From assembly GCF_002575655.3 (NCBI RefSeq), contig NC_053040.3, positions 360,838,267 to 360,902,266 on the forward strand: DNA of 64,000 nucleotides. The letters are read 5' to 3'. The notes below the pieces were generated by a model, which was given only the letters and a program-made list of their open reading frames with translations, had not been told where the DNA came from and searched no databases. Position 1 is the first letter of the stretch. The number at the start of each line of letters is the position of its first letter. Positions 45,241-55,665 of the stretch are shown piece after piece. The translations under genes were made by a program, and so were the position numbers. The DNA is from Aegilops tauschii subsp. strangulata (lineage: Eukaryota > Streptophyta > Magnoliopsida > Poales > Poaceae).

Positions 45241-47232
45241 GAAAGCGCGCTCATCGAGTTCATCCGTGAGAATAGGGACATTTTTGCATGGAAGCCGTCT
45301 GACATGCCAGGTGTACCTAGAGAACTCGCTGAGCACACTCTCAATGTTGACCCGAAATTTAAGCCGGTCAGGCAGTTCCTTCAGCGGTTTAATGAAGAGA
45401 GGCGGAAAGCTATTGGTGAAGAGGTGGCCCGGCTCTTGGCGGCCGGGTTTATCGTTGAAGTCTTTCACCCGGAATGGTTAGCTAACCCGGTGCTCGTACT
45501 CAAGAAGAACGGCACCTAGCGGATGTGTGTGGACTACACGGACTTGAACAAGGCGTGTCCGGCTGACCCTTTCGCCCTTCCCCATATTGATCAAATCATT
45601 GATGCTACGGCGGGTTGTGAGCGCCTAAGTTTCTTGGATGCTTATTCTGTATATCATCAGATTAAAATGGCAGTTAAGGACCAGGAGAAGACGGCGTTCA
45701 TCACTCCCTTTGGAGCCTTCTGCTATGTGTCTATGCCCTTTGGACTCAAGAGTGCACAGGCGACTTATCAGCGTTGCGTGCAGAACTGTCTTCATAACCA
45801 GATTGGGCGCAATGTTCATGCTTATGTGGATGATATTGTGGTTAAATCTAGGAAGGAGGAAACCTTGATAGATGATCTGAGGGAAACCTTTGATAATCTC
45901 CGGATCTACAAGATGATGCTTAGCCCGGCCAAATGTGTTTTTGGTGTTCCTGCAGGCAAGCTCTTGGGTTTCTTGGTTTCTAACAGAGGCATTGAAGCTA
46001 ACCCGGAGAAGATCAAGGCCATCACCTCCCTGGCTAAGCCGGCGTGTATAAACGATGTCCAGCGCTTGGCGGGTCGTATCGCTGCTTTAAGCCGGTTCAT
46101 AAGCCGTTTGGGTGAGAAGGCCATGCCGTTGTATCAGTTGATGAAGAAAACTGATGACTTTGTCTGGAATGATGCAGCTAATACTGCTTTTGAGGATTTG
46201 AAGAGACAGCTGGCCGAGCCCCCAGTCCTTACTGCCCCGGTTGACAAGGAGCCTTTATTGCTGTACGTGGCTGCTAATACCCGAGCCGTCAGTGTGGCCG
46301 TGGTGGTGGAGCGCAAGGAAGAGGGTAAGGAGCATCTGGTTCAGAGGCCGGTTTATTATGTCAGCGAAGTACTCATTGAGTCCAAGCAGCGGTATCCGCA
46401 TTGGCAGAAACTTGTTTATGGTGTGTTCATGGCAAGCCGGAAGCTTAAGCATTATTTCCAGGGTCACCCCATCACTGTGGTCAGTTCTGCCCCCCTTGGA
46501 GATATCATTCAGAACAGGGAGGCCACAGGGAGAGTGGCTAAGTGGGCTATAGAGCTCGGACCTCATGGTCTGAAGTATGTGCCACGCACTGCTGTTAAAT
46601 CTCAGGCTTTGGTGGATTTCATCAATGATTGGACAGAGCTACAAGTGCCCGAACAAAAGCCGGATAACACATATTGGACTATTCACTTTGATGGGTCCAG
46701 GCAGTTGGAGGGCTCGGGGGCTAGAGTCATATTGGCTTCCCCTAAGGGTGATAAGTTCCATTATGTGCTACAATTGATGTTTCCTTGTACCAACAACGCA
46801 GCTGAGTATGAGGCCTTGCTCCACGGTCTTCGGATGGCTAAGGAGATGAGCTTGAGCTGGGTAAGGTGCTTCGGCGACTCAGACTTGGTGGCTCAACAAG
46901 TATCAGGAAAGTGGGACTCCAAGGACCCTCTCATGGCGGCTTATCGCCGCGAAGTTGATGCCATTGCGGGGCACTTTCAGGGTTACCAAGTAGAGCACAT
47001 CGATCGCAGGAAGAACGAGGCGGCTGATGCTTTAAGCCGGCTGGGCTCTCAGCGAAGACCAGTGCCGCCTAATATTTTCCTGGATGTCCTGCATAACCCT
47101 TCTGTTAAGTTGCCTACAGAGGAAGACTTGGCTGTCCCTGACCCAGAGGCACGACTGGTGGCGGCTCTCCACATCATACCGGACTGGACAATGCCCTATC
47201 TGGCTTATATGACCCCGGGGAGATTTGCCTGA
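45241..47232 (+). pseudogene. Tat reverse transcriptase with two RNase H domains
   Basis: The fingers and palm include DMPGVPRELAEH, the KKNGT block (its Trp codon is replaced by TAG at 45517), FLDAYSVYHQIKM, FGLKSAQATYQR and the catalytic YVDDIVV (45823 onward). A standard Gypsy RNase H region follows (about 46200-46480). A second RNase H follows (about 46675-47060) with HFDGS, NAAEYEALL, GDSDLVAQQV and ADALSRL, keeping the acidic catalytic residues. Two RNase H domains mark the Tat branch. The frame ends at a TGA at 47230 because of one extra base just upstream. Confidence 0.9.
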
Positions 47233-48445
47233 GGATGAAACTTTGGCCAGACAAATAACCCGGCAGTCTAAGTCAATGATTGTTATCAATGGTGAGTTGC
47301 ATCGCCGCAGTGTTACGGGAGCGTTCCAGCGTTGTGTCTCCCCTGAGGAAGGTCAAGAGATCTTGCGTGAGATTCATGAAGGGGATTGTGGCCATCACGC
47401 CGGCTCAAAGTCTCTTGTGGCCAAGGCTTTTCGTCATGGTTTTTATTGGCTGATGGCTCATGCTGATGCGGAGGACTTGGTCAGTAAATGTGATGGTTGC
47501 CAAAGGTTCTCGCGACGGGCTCATGTGCCGGCTCAGGAGCTGAGGATGATCCCAATTACTTGGCCCTTTGCAGTCTGGGGGCTTGATATGGTTGGGCCTT
47601 TTAAAAGGTCCAAGGATAAGAAGACCCACCTCTTGGTGGCAGTTGACAAGTTTACCAAGTGGGTTGAAGCAGAGCTAGTTAGCAAGTGTGATGCAGCCAC
47701 GGCAGTTCAGTTTATGAAAAAGGTGATCTTTCGCTTTGGCTTTCCACACAGCATTATAACTGACAATGGTACCAATTTATCCAAAGGCGCCATGGAGGAG
47801 TTTTGTCAACGAGAGCATATTAGACTTGATGTTTCATCAGTGGCTCACCCTCAGTCCAATGGTCAAGCTGAAAGGGCTAATCAGGAGATTCTGAAAGGCA
47901 TCAAACCCCGGCTTTTGGTCCCTTTACAACGGACGCCGGGTTGTTGGGTGGAGGAGTTACCCTCCGTGTTATGGAGCATCAACACTACTCCTAACAGGTC
48001 TACAGGTTTCACGCCTTTCTTCATGGTTTATGGAGCGGAAGCAGTCCTCCCCAGTGACATCCGTCATGACTCGCCTCGAGTGGCGGCTTATGTTGAGATG
48101 GATAATGAACAGGCGCGCCAAGATGCTCTTGACTTGTTGGACGAACAGCGTGATGTGGTAGCAGCTCGCTCAGCAATTTACCAACAGGACCTGCGCCGTT
48201 ATCATAGTCACCGGGTTAAATCCCGGGTCTTCCAGGAAGGCGATCTGGTGCTCCGGCTCATCCAAGATCAAACAGATGCGCACAAGCTATCCCCGCCTTG
48301 GGAAGGGCCCTTTGTGGTCAGCAAGAATTTGCACAACGGGTCATATTACCTCATTGACGTTCGGGAGCACAAAGATTCACGTAAGTCGGAGGAAGAGACC
48401 CGTCGCCCGTGGAATATAGCTCAGCTTCGGCCTTATTACACTTGA
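47222..48445 (+). pseudogene. Tat integrase, shifted by one base from pol
   Basis: This 400-codon frame continues pol in the next frame. It has an HHCC zinc domain (HHAGSK...CDGCQRF, 47393-47510). The catalytic core follows, with GLDMVGPF, ITDNGTNLS and NGQAERANQEI supplying D, D and E. The GPF-type C-terminus has PPWEGPFVVSKN (48292-48327). The stop is TGA at 48443-48445 after RPYYT. No chromodomain was seen. The frame itself is intact; only its link to pol is broken. Confidence 0.9.
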
Positions 48446-49531
48446 GCCACCGGCTCTCATAATGTACATATTTCTCTAAGCCATGTATATATTATGATAA
48501 GCAATAAAGCAGGACCTTTGTCCTTTTTTCTCCTCCAAAGATGGATGTGTTGTTTTCATTACAAGATCATGTGATAACTTGAAGGAGGATCCGGTTTATG
48601 ATCGTATTCGAATCTAGCCATACACAATATCGTCACTTGGGGGCTTCCTGTTCAAACATAGGTCGTATTCGAACCAAAGAGAACATAGCTGTCGATACCC
48701 ATTTGATTGGCAAAGTGCCGAGCTCATTGGGGAGTTTTCTTTGATCATATTTGAATCATAGTTTAACCTCTTTGGGAACCGACGTGGATCGTATTCGAAA
48801 CAACGTCGTTAAACAATTCTTAAGGTCATTTGGGGGCTTCCTGTTCAAACATGGGTCGTATTCGAACCAAAGAGAACATAGCTGTCGGTACCCTCTTGAT
48901 TGGCATCGCCACACCCGCTGGGGGCTATATGATCGCATTCGAATCCTAGCATAACCCCTTTGGGACGGGTCTCTGGTCGTATTTGAACCGGAAGCCCCTA
49001 AGTTCTTCTGATTTATAGCGTGTTCTTCTGATTATTTCAAGTGTGCACGGCGGGTCTCACTTTGCCGGCTTAACCTTGATTTATAGTACTAGTCGAATAT
49101 AATCGGTGTTATTAGGACTGGTAAACCGGAATTGAGGTACCAACCTTATTATCCGGGTTATATAAGCCGGAAGTGTGCTTGCAGGCCGGTAAGTGTGTTA
49201 TTACGGATATATCAAGGACATAATTGAGGACCAGTCTTTTTTGATTCATATTCCGAGTTATATGTCTAAAACTATTATTCTCAGTGCGGTAAGCCGCCTA
49301 GAGACTTGTGATTTGTCCTTCTAGGCAGGATAGTTAAAGGCAACTATTTGAGCTTAAGGAAAATGAATGATCAATTATGACCCGGAGAAGTATGAAGGAG
49401 ACAACTTCAATGGAATTCAACATTCAACGCGTGCACGATGGCACGGCAAAGTTAAAGTGTTGGTCCTACTCTATTACACGGCTCATCGAGTCCAAAAGGG
49501 TGAAGCATTGTTTAATAAGCCGCCTGCAGAG
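48446..49531 (+). other. Spacer between integrase and the antisense gene, with direct repeats
   Basis: Non-coding. A segment TGGGGGCTTCCTGTTCAAAC... starting at 48638 recurs at 48831 with about 95% identity for about 70 bases, and GTATTCGAA(A/T)C motifs recur many times between 48605 and 48975. Such spacer repeats may be structural or regulatory in the genomic RNA; this is inference. Confidence 0.7.
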
Positions 49532-52500
49532 TTACGATGCTTGCTGGGTTGAAGTTTCCGGCTCATCCCTCTCCTCTCCTCCGGCTGTTCCCAAGACCTG
49601 GAAAGTTGACGACTTCCAGTCAATGCCGCTCAGAGCTTCAAATTGAGCTTCCTCGTCAATTAACCCGGCCGGGTCAATCTCCGGGGCAAAGGTGTGCTTC
49701 CGAGTCGGCGGGACTAAGCTGATGGCTTCATAGCGCGGAGTGGGGATCCTCTGATTCTCTGAATCGTAACCCGGCTGATACTTAGTCAGATCCGTATCAT
49801 TGCCAATAAGAGTGGCCACCGGACGTACGATCTTCACACAGGCTGCAAAGTCCCTTTGGTCGAAGGGGGTGCCGTCTTCCTTCAAACTGGGATAGCCCAG
49901 AGCAATGTCCGCCGGGTCAAGTTCTGGAAGGAACGCCTTGGCCCGGCTCAGAGCAGCTATGGCTCCGGCTCTTGCAGAGGCCCGTCGCAGCTCTTGGACA
50001 CGTTGAGGAAGAACGGCGAGCCGGCGAAGAACTTCCGCCAGGTGAGTTGGCACCTCATTGGATAGGGCCACCACAGCCAAAGCACACTGTGACCCGGTGT
50101 AGAGTTGCTCCACCAGGGTGTACACGGCCTTCAACTTGGTTACCACACTTTGGTTGAGGTTGGCGCTTCTGGGACCTGTTTAACAGAATAAGATAAGCCG
50201 CCGACAAGGATGAGTTATGAGATATAAAGATTATGAACTTGATGAAAGCCGGTGAAATGACTTACCGAAGATTGCGGCAACCATCTGGGACACTTGGCGC
50301 TTTAAGCCGGAGAGTTCGGCGGTCTTCTTTGTCAGAGCCTTCTCCGCCTGTTCGGCCCGGTTCACCAGAGTAGCCTTTTCTTCGGCCCAACCTTTCCGTT
50401 CAGCGTCAAAGTCCGTCTTCAGCTTTTCTTGCGCAGCAATACTGGACACAAATTTGGCATTGGCCTTCCGGGTCTCAGTTTCTTGCGTCCTCAGGCGGGT
50501 CTTCAGATCGGAGATGTCAGCTTCAAACTTCTTGCAAGCAGCCTGTATAATTTCCGGGTTATAGGATGAACAGTTATTATGCAATTTTAAAGTCCCAAGC
50601 ACTTTCCAAGCAAAGACACTTGGCACTTGGGGGCTAATGCATATCGAGCGTTTCTATTTATAAATTGCCGGTTCAAGCGAGTAAGCCGGAACTTAATTCT
50701 ACAACATATTCTATCATAAGTCGTAGACTTGGGGGCTAGAGTATGGTAAGAATAACAAGATAACTATGCAGTAAGCAAGATGAAAGAAGAGTAGTAACTC
50801 AGACTTCTACTGAATCTGGTTCACCACGCCGATTTCTACATCCCGGCTCTTGTGCACTTGGTTGACATAGCCGGAGACGATTTCTCCGATGTTCAGATTG
50901 GCGTAGTCGGTGAGGTCCAGATTAACCCGGCGGTGCTGTAGCAACTCCTCCTTGGCGGAGCACTGGGCCAGTGCAGTAGGTCTCCCCGGCTCAACAAATT
51001 CCGTCCGGGTGATTACCACGTCCGGGTCATTGACCGGCTGAGCCGAGCTGGAGGTCTCCGGGTTAGCAGAAGCTTCTGCAGTTGCCTTGTCGGTTGGAGC
51101 GGTGGCTTCGGGAGTGGAGGCAGTTGGCGGGTCTTGAGCTGCGACCTCCGGTTCAGGCAAGTCCGGCTCTTCGACCGGTTTGTTCTTCTTCGCCCTCTTG
51201 GTGAGCTTTGCCTGGGCACTGAAAGGACAAAAAGGTTGGTACAAAGGTATGAGCAAAGATAAGCACAACAAGAGGTGATCATTATTACCCGGGTACGGTC
51301 TTGAAGGCCGGCAGGCTTGATTGCATCGAGTCACCAGAGGAGGGTGAGGTTTCCTGATAGTTTGAATCAGAAGAGTTGAGCGGTTGACGTATAACACCCG
51401 CCAAAGGATGAAAAGGGTACAAGTTGGAGATAACCTCGGTCCGGCGTTTCCTCGATGCGTCGGGTAAGCCGGAGGATAGGTCAGCGTCCTTGTTGGTCCG
51501 GGTGTGCCGCCGGCTCTCATGAGTCTGTTGCTTCAAAAGAAATTGAGGATCTTGATAAGCTAAAGGATGAGAAAATCTTACTTTCCGGGTTACCCTTCGG
51601 ACTTTCAGCCTTGGCAAGGGCTCCGAGTCAGAGGAAAGTATCATTACCTCTTCAACCACCGGGTTACTTGCTCCGGTGTCATCCTGTTGATGAACAGTAT
51701 TGATAAGGCGGATAGAAATAAACAATAAATACAACAAGAATTTACAGGTTCAGGGGTTACCTCTGACTCGGAGCTGTCGCTTAGTTGCAGCAGCTCTGAA
51801 GCAGTAGGCCTACTTCCCTTCTTGTGGGGAGCGGCTCTCTTGGCGGCTTTCTTAGCCTTCCTGGCTTTCTTGGCCGCCTCATGGTCATATTTGACCTTCC
51901 AGAATTTGTCATCAGCCTGAAAAATACAATGATGATTTCTTAAAAGATTCAGATGAAGGTTATCTACAGAAGAAGATAAGATGTACAGATCAACGGCTTA
52001 CCACTGGGGCTGGGTTGGTCTTGCAGAAGGGGGCTAACCCGGTTCTCCCGCAGTCTGCCAAGCTCTCGTTCAAGAGAGCCTTGGTCATGTCCTCGGCAAC
52101 GTCTTCAGGAAGATCGTTGCGGCTGTGTCGCAGGGGGTCATCTTTCCGGCCTGTGTACTCACACATTAAGCCGGGGCGGCGGCTCAAGGGGATCACCCGC
52201 CACGAGATCCAGACCCGGACCAGATCAATTCCATTGAGACCATTGCCCAGGAGAGCTTTGATCTTGTTAATGGTGGGGAGCAGAGGTTGGCGCTCCGCTT
52301 GAGTCAGCTTGTCTGACAGAGGGTGTGTTGGTTCCAGACGCGAGGGGCGAAAGCCGGGCAGCGGACTCTCGTCAGCCGGCGACGTGTCTTGGCAATAAAA
52401 CCACGTCTGGTTCCAGTCCTTTGGGTGACTTGGCGGCTCGGCGTAAGGGAAAAGACAGTCTCTCCGTCGCTGAATGGAGATGCCGCCAAGTTCCAAGCTT

Positions 52501-52904
52501 GGCCCGTTGGCGCACTCGTTCTAACGGTTCAGGTAGAAGAGCTCTCTGAAGAGCAGCAGGCTGGGCTCTTCTCCAAGGTAGACTTCGCAGAACACTTGGA
52601 AGTTGCATATATTGGACACAGAATTGGGTCCTATGTCTTGTGGCCGCAGGTCAAAGAAATTCAACACGTCTCTAAAGAACTTTGAGCCGGGCGGTGCGAA
52701 GCCCTGGCTCATGTGATCCGCAAAAATGACCACCTCCCCGTCCCTTGGCTGTGGTCTCTCTTCTGATGGGTCGGGGGCACGATAGGACATGACGTCCTTC
52801 TTAGGCAGGTAACCCGACTTCATGAAATCTGTTAAAGTCTCATCGGTGACGTTGGACCTCATCCAACTGCATGTGATGGGATCTTTGGGAGCTTTGGGAG
52901 GCAT
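49532..52904 (-). pseudogene. Antisense multi-exon gene carried by the Tat element (six coding exons)
   Basis: Coding exons on the minus strand: 52904-52002, 51916-51761, 51683-51289, 51218-50825, 50542-50266 and 50175-49532. Every junction is GT-AG and the phases add up to exactly 923 codons including the stop. Exon 1 has VVIFADHMSQGFAPPGSKFF and resembles the Pfam 'putative gypsy type transposon' family (Transposase_28). Exon 2 is very basic (KKARKAKKAAKRAAPHKK, a possible nuclear signal). Exons 3-4 are Ser/Pro/Glu-rich, exon 5 is a coiled coil of about 92 residues and exon 6 is helical. One TAG (52521-52523, codon 128) breaks exon 1. Function is unknown. Antisense accessory frames are known in Tat elements; the exon chain is my inference. 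Confidence 0.75.
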
Positions 52905-52920
52905 GGTGAAAGTCGGACGC

Positions 52921-53526
52921 CTATGATAAAAGTAAAATGTCCGGTTTAATTGTAAGCCGGAGGAAATTTACAGTTCAGTGTTTAAAGTGGCGGCTTATGG
53001 AGGGGCCTAATGACATATATCTAAGTGCATCGGGTTATCTAAGCCGCTGGTGTGCTTGAGAGTAATTCAAATCGTCTACAGCCTTGTTGTAAGTGAGCCG
53101 GAAAATTTTACGGCGCGTGGTTTCCTTTGAGTCGGAAGGTGCTACGGCGCGTGGTTTCTTTAAACCAGAAATGTAAACCGCCATGACTCAACGAGTGCAG
53201 TTTTTTACTAAGTGTGGTGAAAACAGGTTTCACACATTGCAGTAAATAATTTGGATCAAAATGGTCGGATGAAAAAGAAAATTTCTAGACCTAAAACAGA
53301 CGCAGGAGAAAGTTCGCAGGTTCAAATGGGACTTCTATGCAGTAGAAAGGGATCTATGAGCATTGGAATGGGTGTGAAACCAATACCGCGGCCGTCCTAT
53401 GTGGATAGAGATCAAGAGGGGCAGTAAAAATAAAAACTACCAAGCACTCGCGAACGATGGCAAAGAACACGGGAAGAACAGCAGGAGCTTAACGCAGATC
53501 TATCCTGCGAGGAGGAGGGAACTTAC
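52921..53526 (-). other. Leader intron of the antisense gene
   Basis: On the minus strand the donor is CATCC|GTAAGT (53526-53521) and the acceptor is ATCATAG|GCGTCC (52921/52920), 16 bases before the ATG at 52904. This 606-base intron would place the leader in its own exon. Prediction only. Confidence 0.55.
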
Positions 53527-53712
53527 GGATGCAGGGGTTCGCCGCGGTTCTCTGGACGGTTCAGGGTGGTGCAGCGGCCAAGGACGATGAGGACGCAGAG
53601 CTTTGTTGCGGCCGCGACGGCGGCGGAGCTCGAGCAGCACGGGAGCAGCGAGAGGAAGGAGACGACAGAAGGGGGAGAATGAGAAAGACCCGAGGGTCGG
53701 GCTACTTATAAG
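53527..53712 (-). promoter_or_regulatory. Putative promoter and leader exon of the antisense gene
   Basis: On the minus strand a TATA-like CCTTATAAGTAGC (53713-53702) is followed by a pyrimidine-rich run (TTTCTCATTCTCCCCCTTC near 53680-53660). The leader then runs to the donor site at 53527. TATA, CT-rich leader and leader intron together resemble an ordinary plant nuclear promoter and not a retroviral one. Confidence 0.55.
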
Positions 53713-53973
53713 GCCAGACTCATAAGTGGGCGCGAGAAACGAGGAGGCCGCGGCGCGGTTATCTCGCCCGAGAGGCGCCTCGATTTTCGGGATGACAGTA
53801 AAGATAAGATCCGTTGCGGATCTGGTGGAGTAAAAAATGGACTTAATGGAAGATGACGTCACGGCGGATTACCCGGAGTCCAGAGGATGACGTCACGCCG
53901 GGTTATGGCCTTCACACAATTGTGAGCCCGAGATTTTCTGTCGAAAGAGTTGAAGATTGACATGAGCCGGCTC

Positions 53974-53992
53974 AAATCAATCTGGGGCCTAA
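53974..53992 (+). other. Polypurine tract region of the Tat element
   Basis: AAATCAATCTGGGGCCTAA directly precedes the 3' LTR. The purine-rich part is short (TGGGG), so its priming role is inferred from position. Confidence 0.5.
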
Positions 53993-54510
53993 TGTTGAGG
54001 ATATAAACCTTAGAGTCACCCGCCGGAAGGGGCCGGGTTACTCATAAGGGTCGTCATCTGAAGCCTGGCGCTAAGCCTGAAGACGGTGGGCCAAAGATGG
54101 GCTTAAGACCCGGAGATGGCTTAAGGCCCGTAGTGATAAACCGCCGTATGGCGAGACTTGTAGTGTAAGGCAAGAATAGTTGAGAGTCCGAGCCGGACAC
54201 TTTTATGAGCCGGCCGGGACTCTGAGAGCCGCTAGGCGTCAATCTCTCTATATAAAGGGACGACCCGGCAGCGGTTTAGGGACAAGAAAGATCTCATCGA
54301 GAGCCGAGCATAGCAGTTAAGCTCCCTGGTCATCGAAACCCTAATCAATACCACCTCAACTGGACGTAGGCTTTTACCTTCACCGTAAGGGGCCGAACCA
54401 GTATAAACCCTCGTGTTCCTTGTCCCATTAACCCCTTCAAGCTTCCTAGCGGTGATGGCTCCACGACTAAGTCCTAGCTTGAGGACATCTGCCGTGACAA
54501 TTCCACGACA
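53993..54510 (+). repeat. 3' LTR of the Tat element
   Basis: 518 bases matching the 5' LTR except at nine positions. It is followed by the target duplication CTCCT (54511-54515). Confidence 0.95.
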
Positions 54511-54515
54511 CTCCT

Positions 54516-55665
54516 CAATCTTGTAATTCCAGACAATATTGATACTTATCAATCGATACATCAGTGAGAGACTAGTGTGATCCTATCAGTTGGTATTCAG
54601 AGGCAAGCCATACTACCGCCGCCACCCACGCTGGACCGCCACCACAAAACGCGTTGGAAGACGAGTGAGCGCATTGACGCCATGGAGGAGCAAATCGCCA
54701 AATTCGTGGAGGCCCTAAAGGAATATGAGGAGGGGCGCCGATCCGCAACAAGGCGTCGCTGGATCGGGGACTACAAGGCCTCAAGGAGGAGCTCAAGCAA
54801 GGGAACCACGACTCTATCCTCGCCTTCGATGAGTGGCAGCCGGAGGTCGACACCAAGGTCGCCGACCTCGACAAGACGGTGGTAGACCTGCGCAAGGAGG
54901 TTGGCCGGCTTACATGAGGGGTTGGTGTCGGCACCCTAGGTGTGCCACCAGTGCCGGTGACGACATCATGGGTCTATTTCTCGTGACACCAACCTCGGGC
55001 CCGCTGGCCACCGCAGTGCATCAAAGGAACTGGGGAAGGCCATCGTGGACTCGATGTCCTCGGCGCCTCCTCCGGCCAAGGGTATGACCTAGTCCTCTCC
55101 ATCATCTCCTTCAACTGGCACTTCGTCATTAGAAAAATTCTAGTTAGAGGTCTCTTATGGCAGTGATAGCGCACAAGGCACATCATATTTGCAAATAACT
55201 TTTCCCAATTTGATGGAACCAACCCAAAATAATGGCTCACTTGGCGTGAATCCTGCTTCAAACTTCATGGGGTCCATTCTAGCTTATGGGTAGAGGTCCC
55301 TTCTGTGTATTTCCATGGCAGATGTAGTCCTATGCTTGCAATCGGTCGAAGAGCGTATCCTGCAAGCCAATGGGGATACATTTGTTACTTTGGTGGTTAA
55401 TCAATTGAAAGCACATCCACTCCCTTGGTGTTTTTGGTAATTCATGTCAACATACATATTGTTGGATTAATGTTTTCCTTGAGTACATTTTAGGATAAGT
55501 TCAACTTAGGCACAACTGTAGGAAGTGAAGTGGACCCCTCAAAATGCCAGGATAAGTGTTGGCCAAGCCTCAAGACTTCATTTTTTATCTTTAAGTGATC
55601 CAAGATCAAATTGAGTCCATAGGTATGCCAATACTATCAAAATGGGATGAGGTTGTTTCACCCGG
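54516..55665 (+). mobile_element. Old Gypsy element: end of LTR, primer-binding site and gag remnant
   Basis: The LTR begun at 41244 resumes after the Tat insertion and ends ...GATCCTATCA at 54588. A primer-binding-like TGGTATTCAGAGGC (54591-54604) follows, one base longer than the tRNA-Met type. An ATG at 54682 opens MEEQIAKFVEALKEYEEGRR, a typical gag leader. Around 55190-55310, in shifted frames, FDGTNPK, ESCFKLHGV and WVEVPSVYFHG match a Gypsy gag core. Pol is absent; the next element begins at 55666. Several frameshifts make it a pseudogene. Confidence 0.7.

Larger units (their letters stand above)
41455..54510 (+). mobile_element. Full-length Tat-type Gypsy retrotransposon, 13,056 bp
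   Basis: Two 518-bp LTRs (41455-41972 and 53993-54510) and the 5-bp duplication CTCCT (41450-41454 and 54511-54515) define it. The order is LTR, primer-binding site, gag, protease, reverse transcriptase, RNase H, second RNase H, integrase, spacer, a large antisense gene, polypurine tract, LTR. A second RNase H and an antisense gene before the 3' LTR are known marks of the Tat branch of Gypsy elements. By eye the LTRs differ at nine of 518 positions (1.7%, eight of them transitions). The gag-pol frame is dead, so movement would need helper proteins. Confidence 0.95.

Noticed and set aside
50807..50809. TAG at the end of the fourth open segment as the true end of the antisense gene
   Set aside because: A donor 16 bases earlier (GTG|GTGAAC at 50825/50824) keeps the phase and links to the coiled-coil exon, making the total divisible by three. 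Still to be confirmed by RNA.
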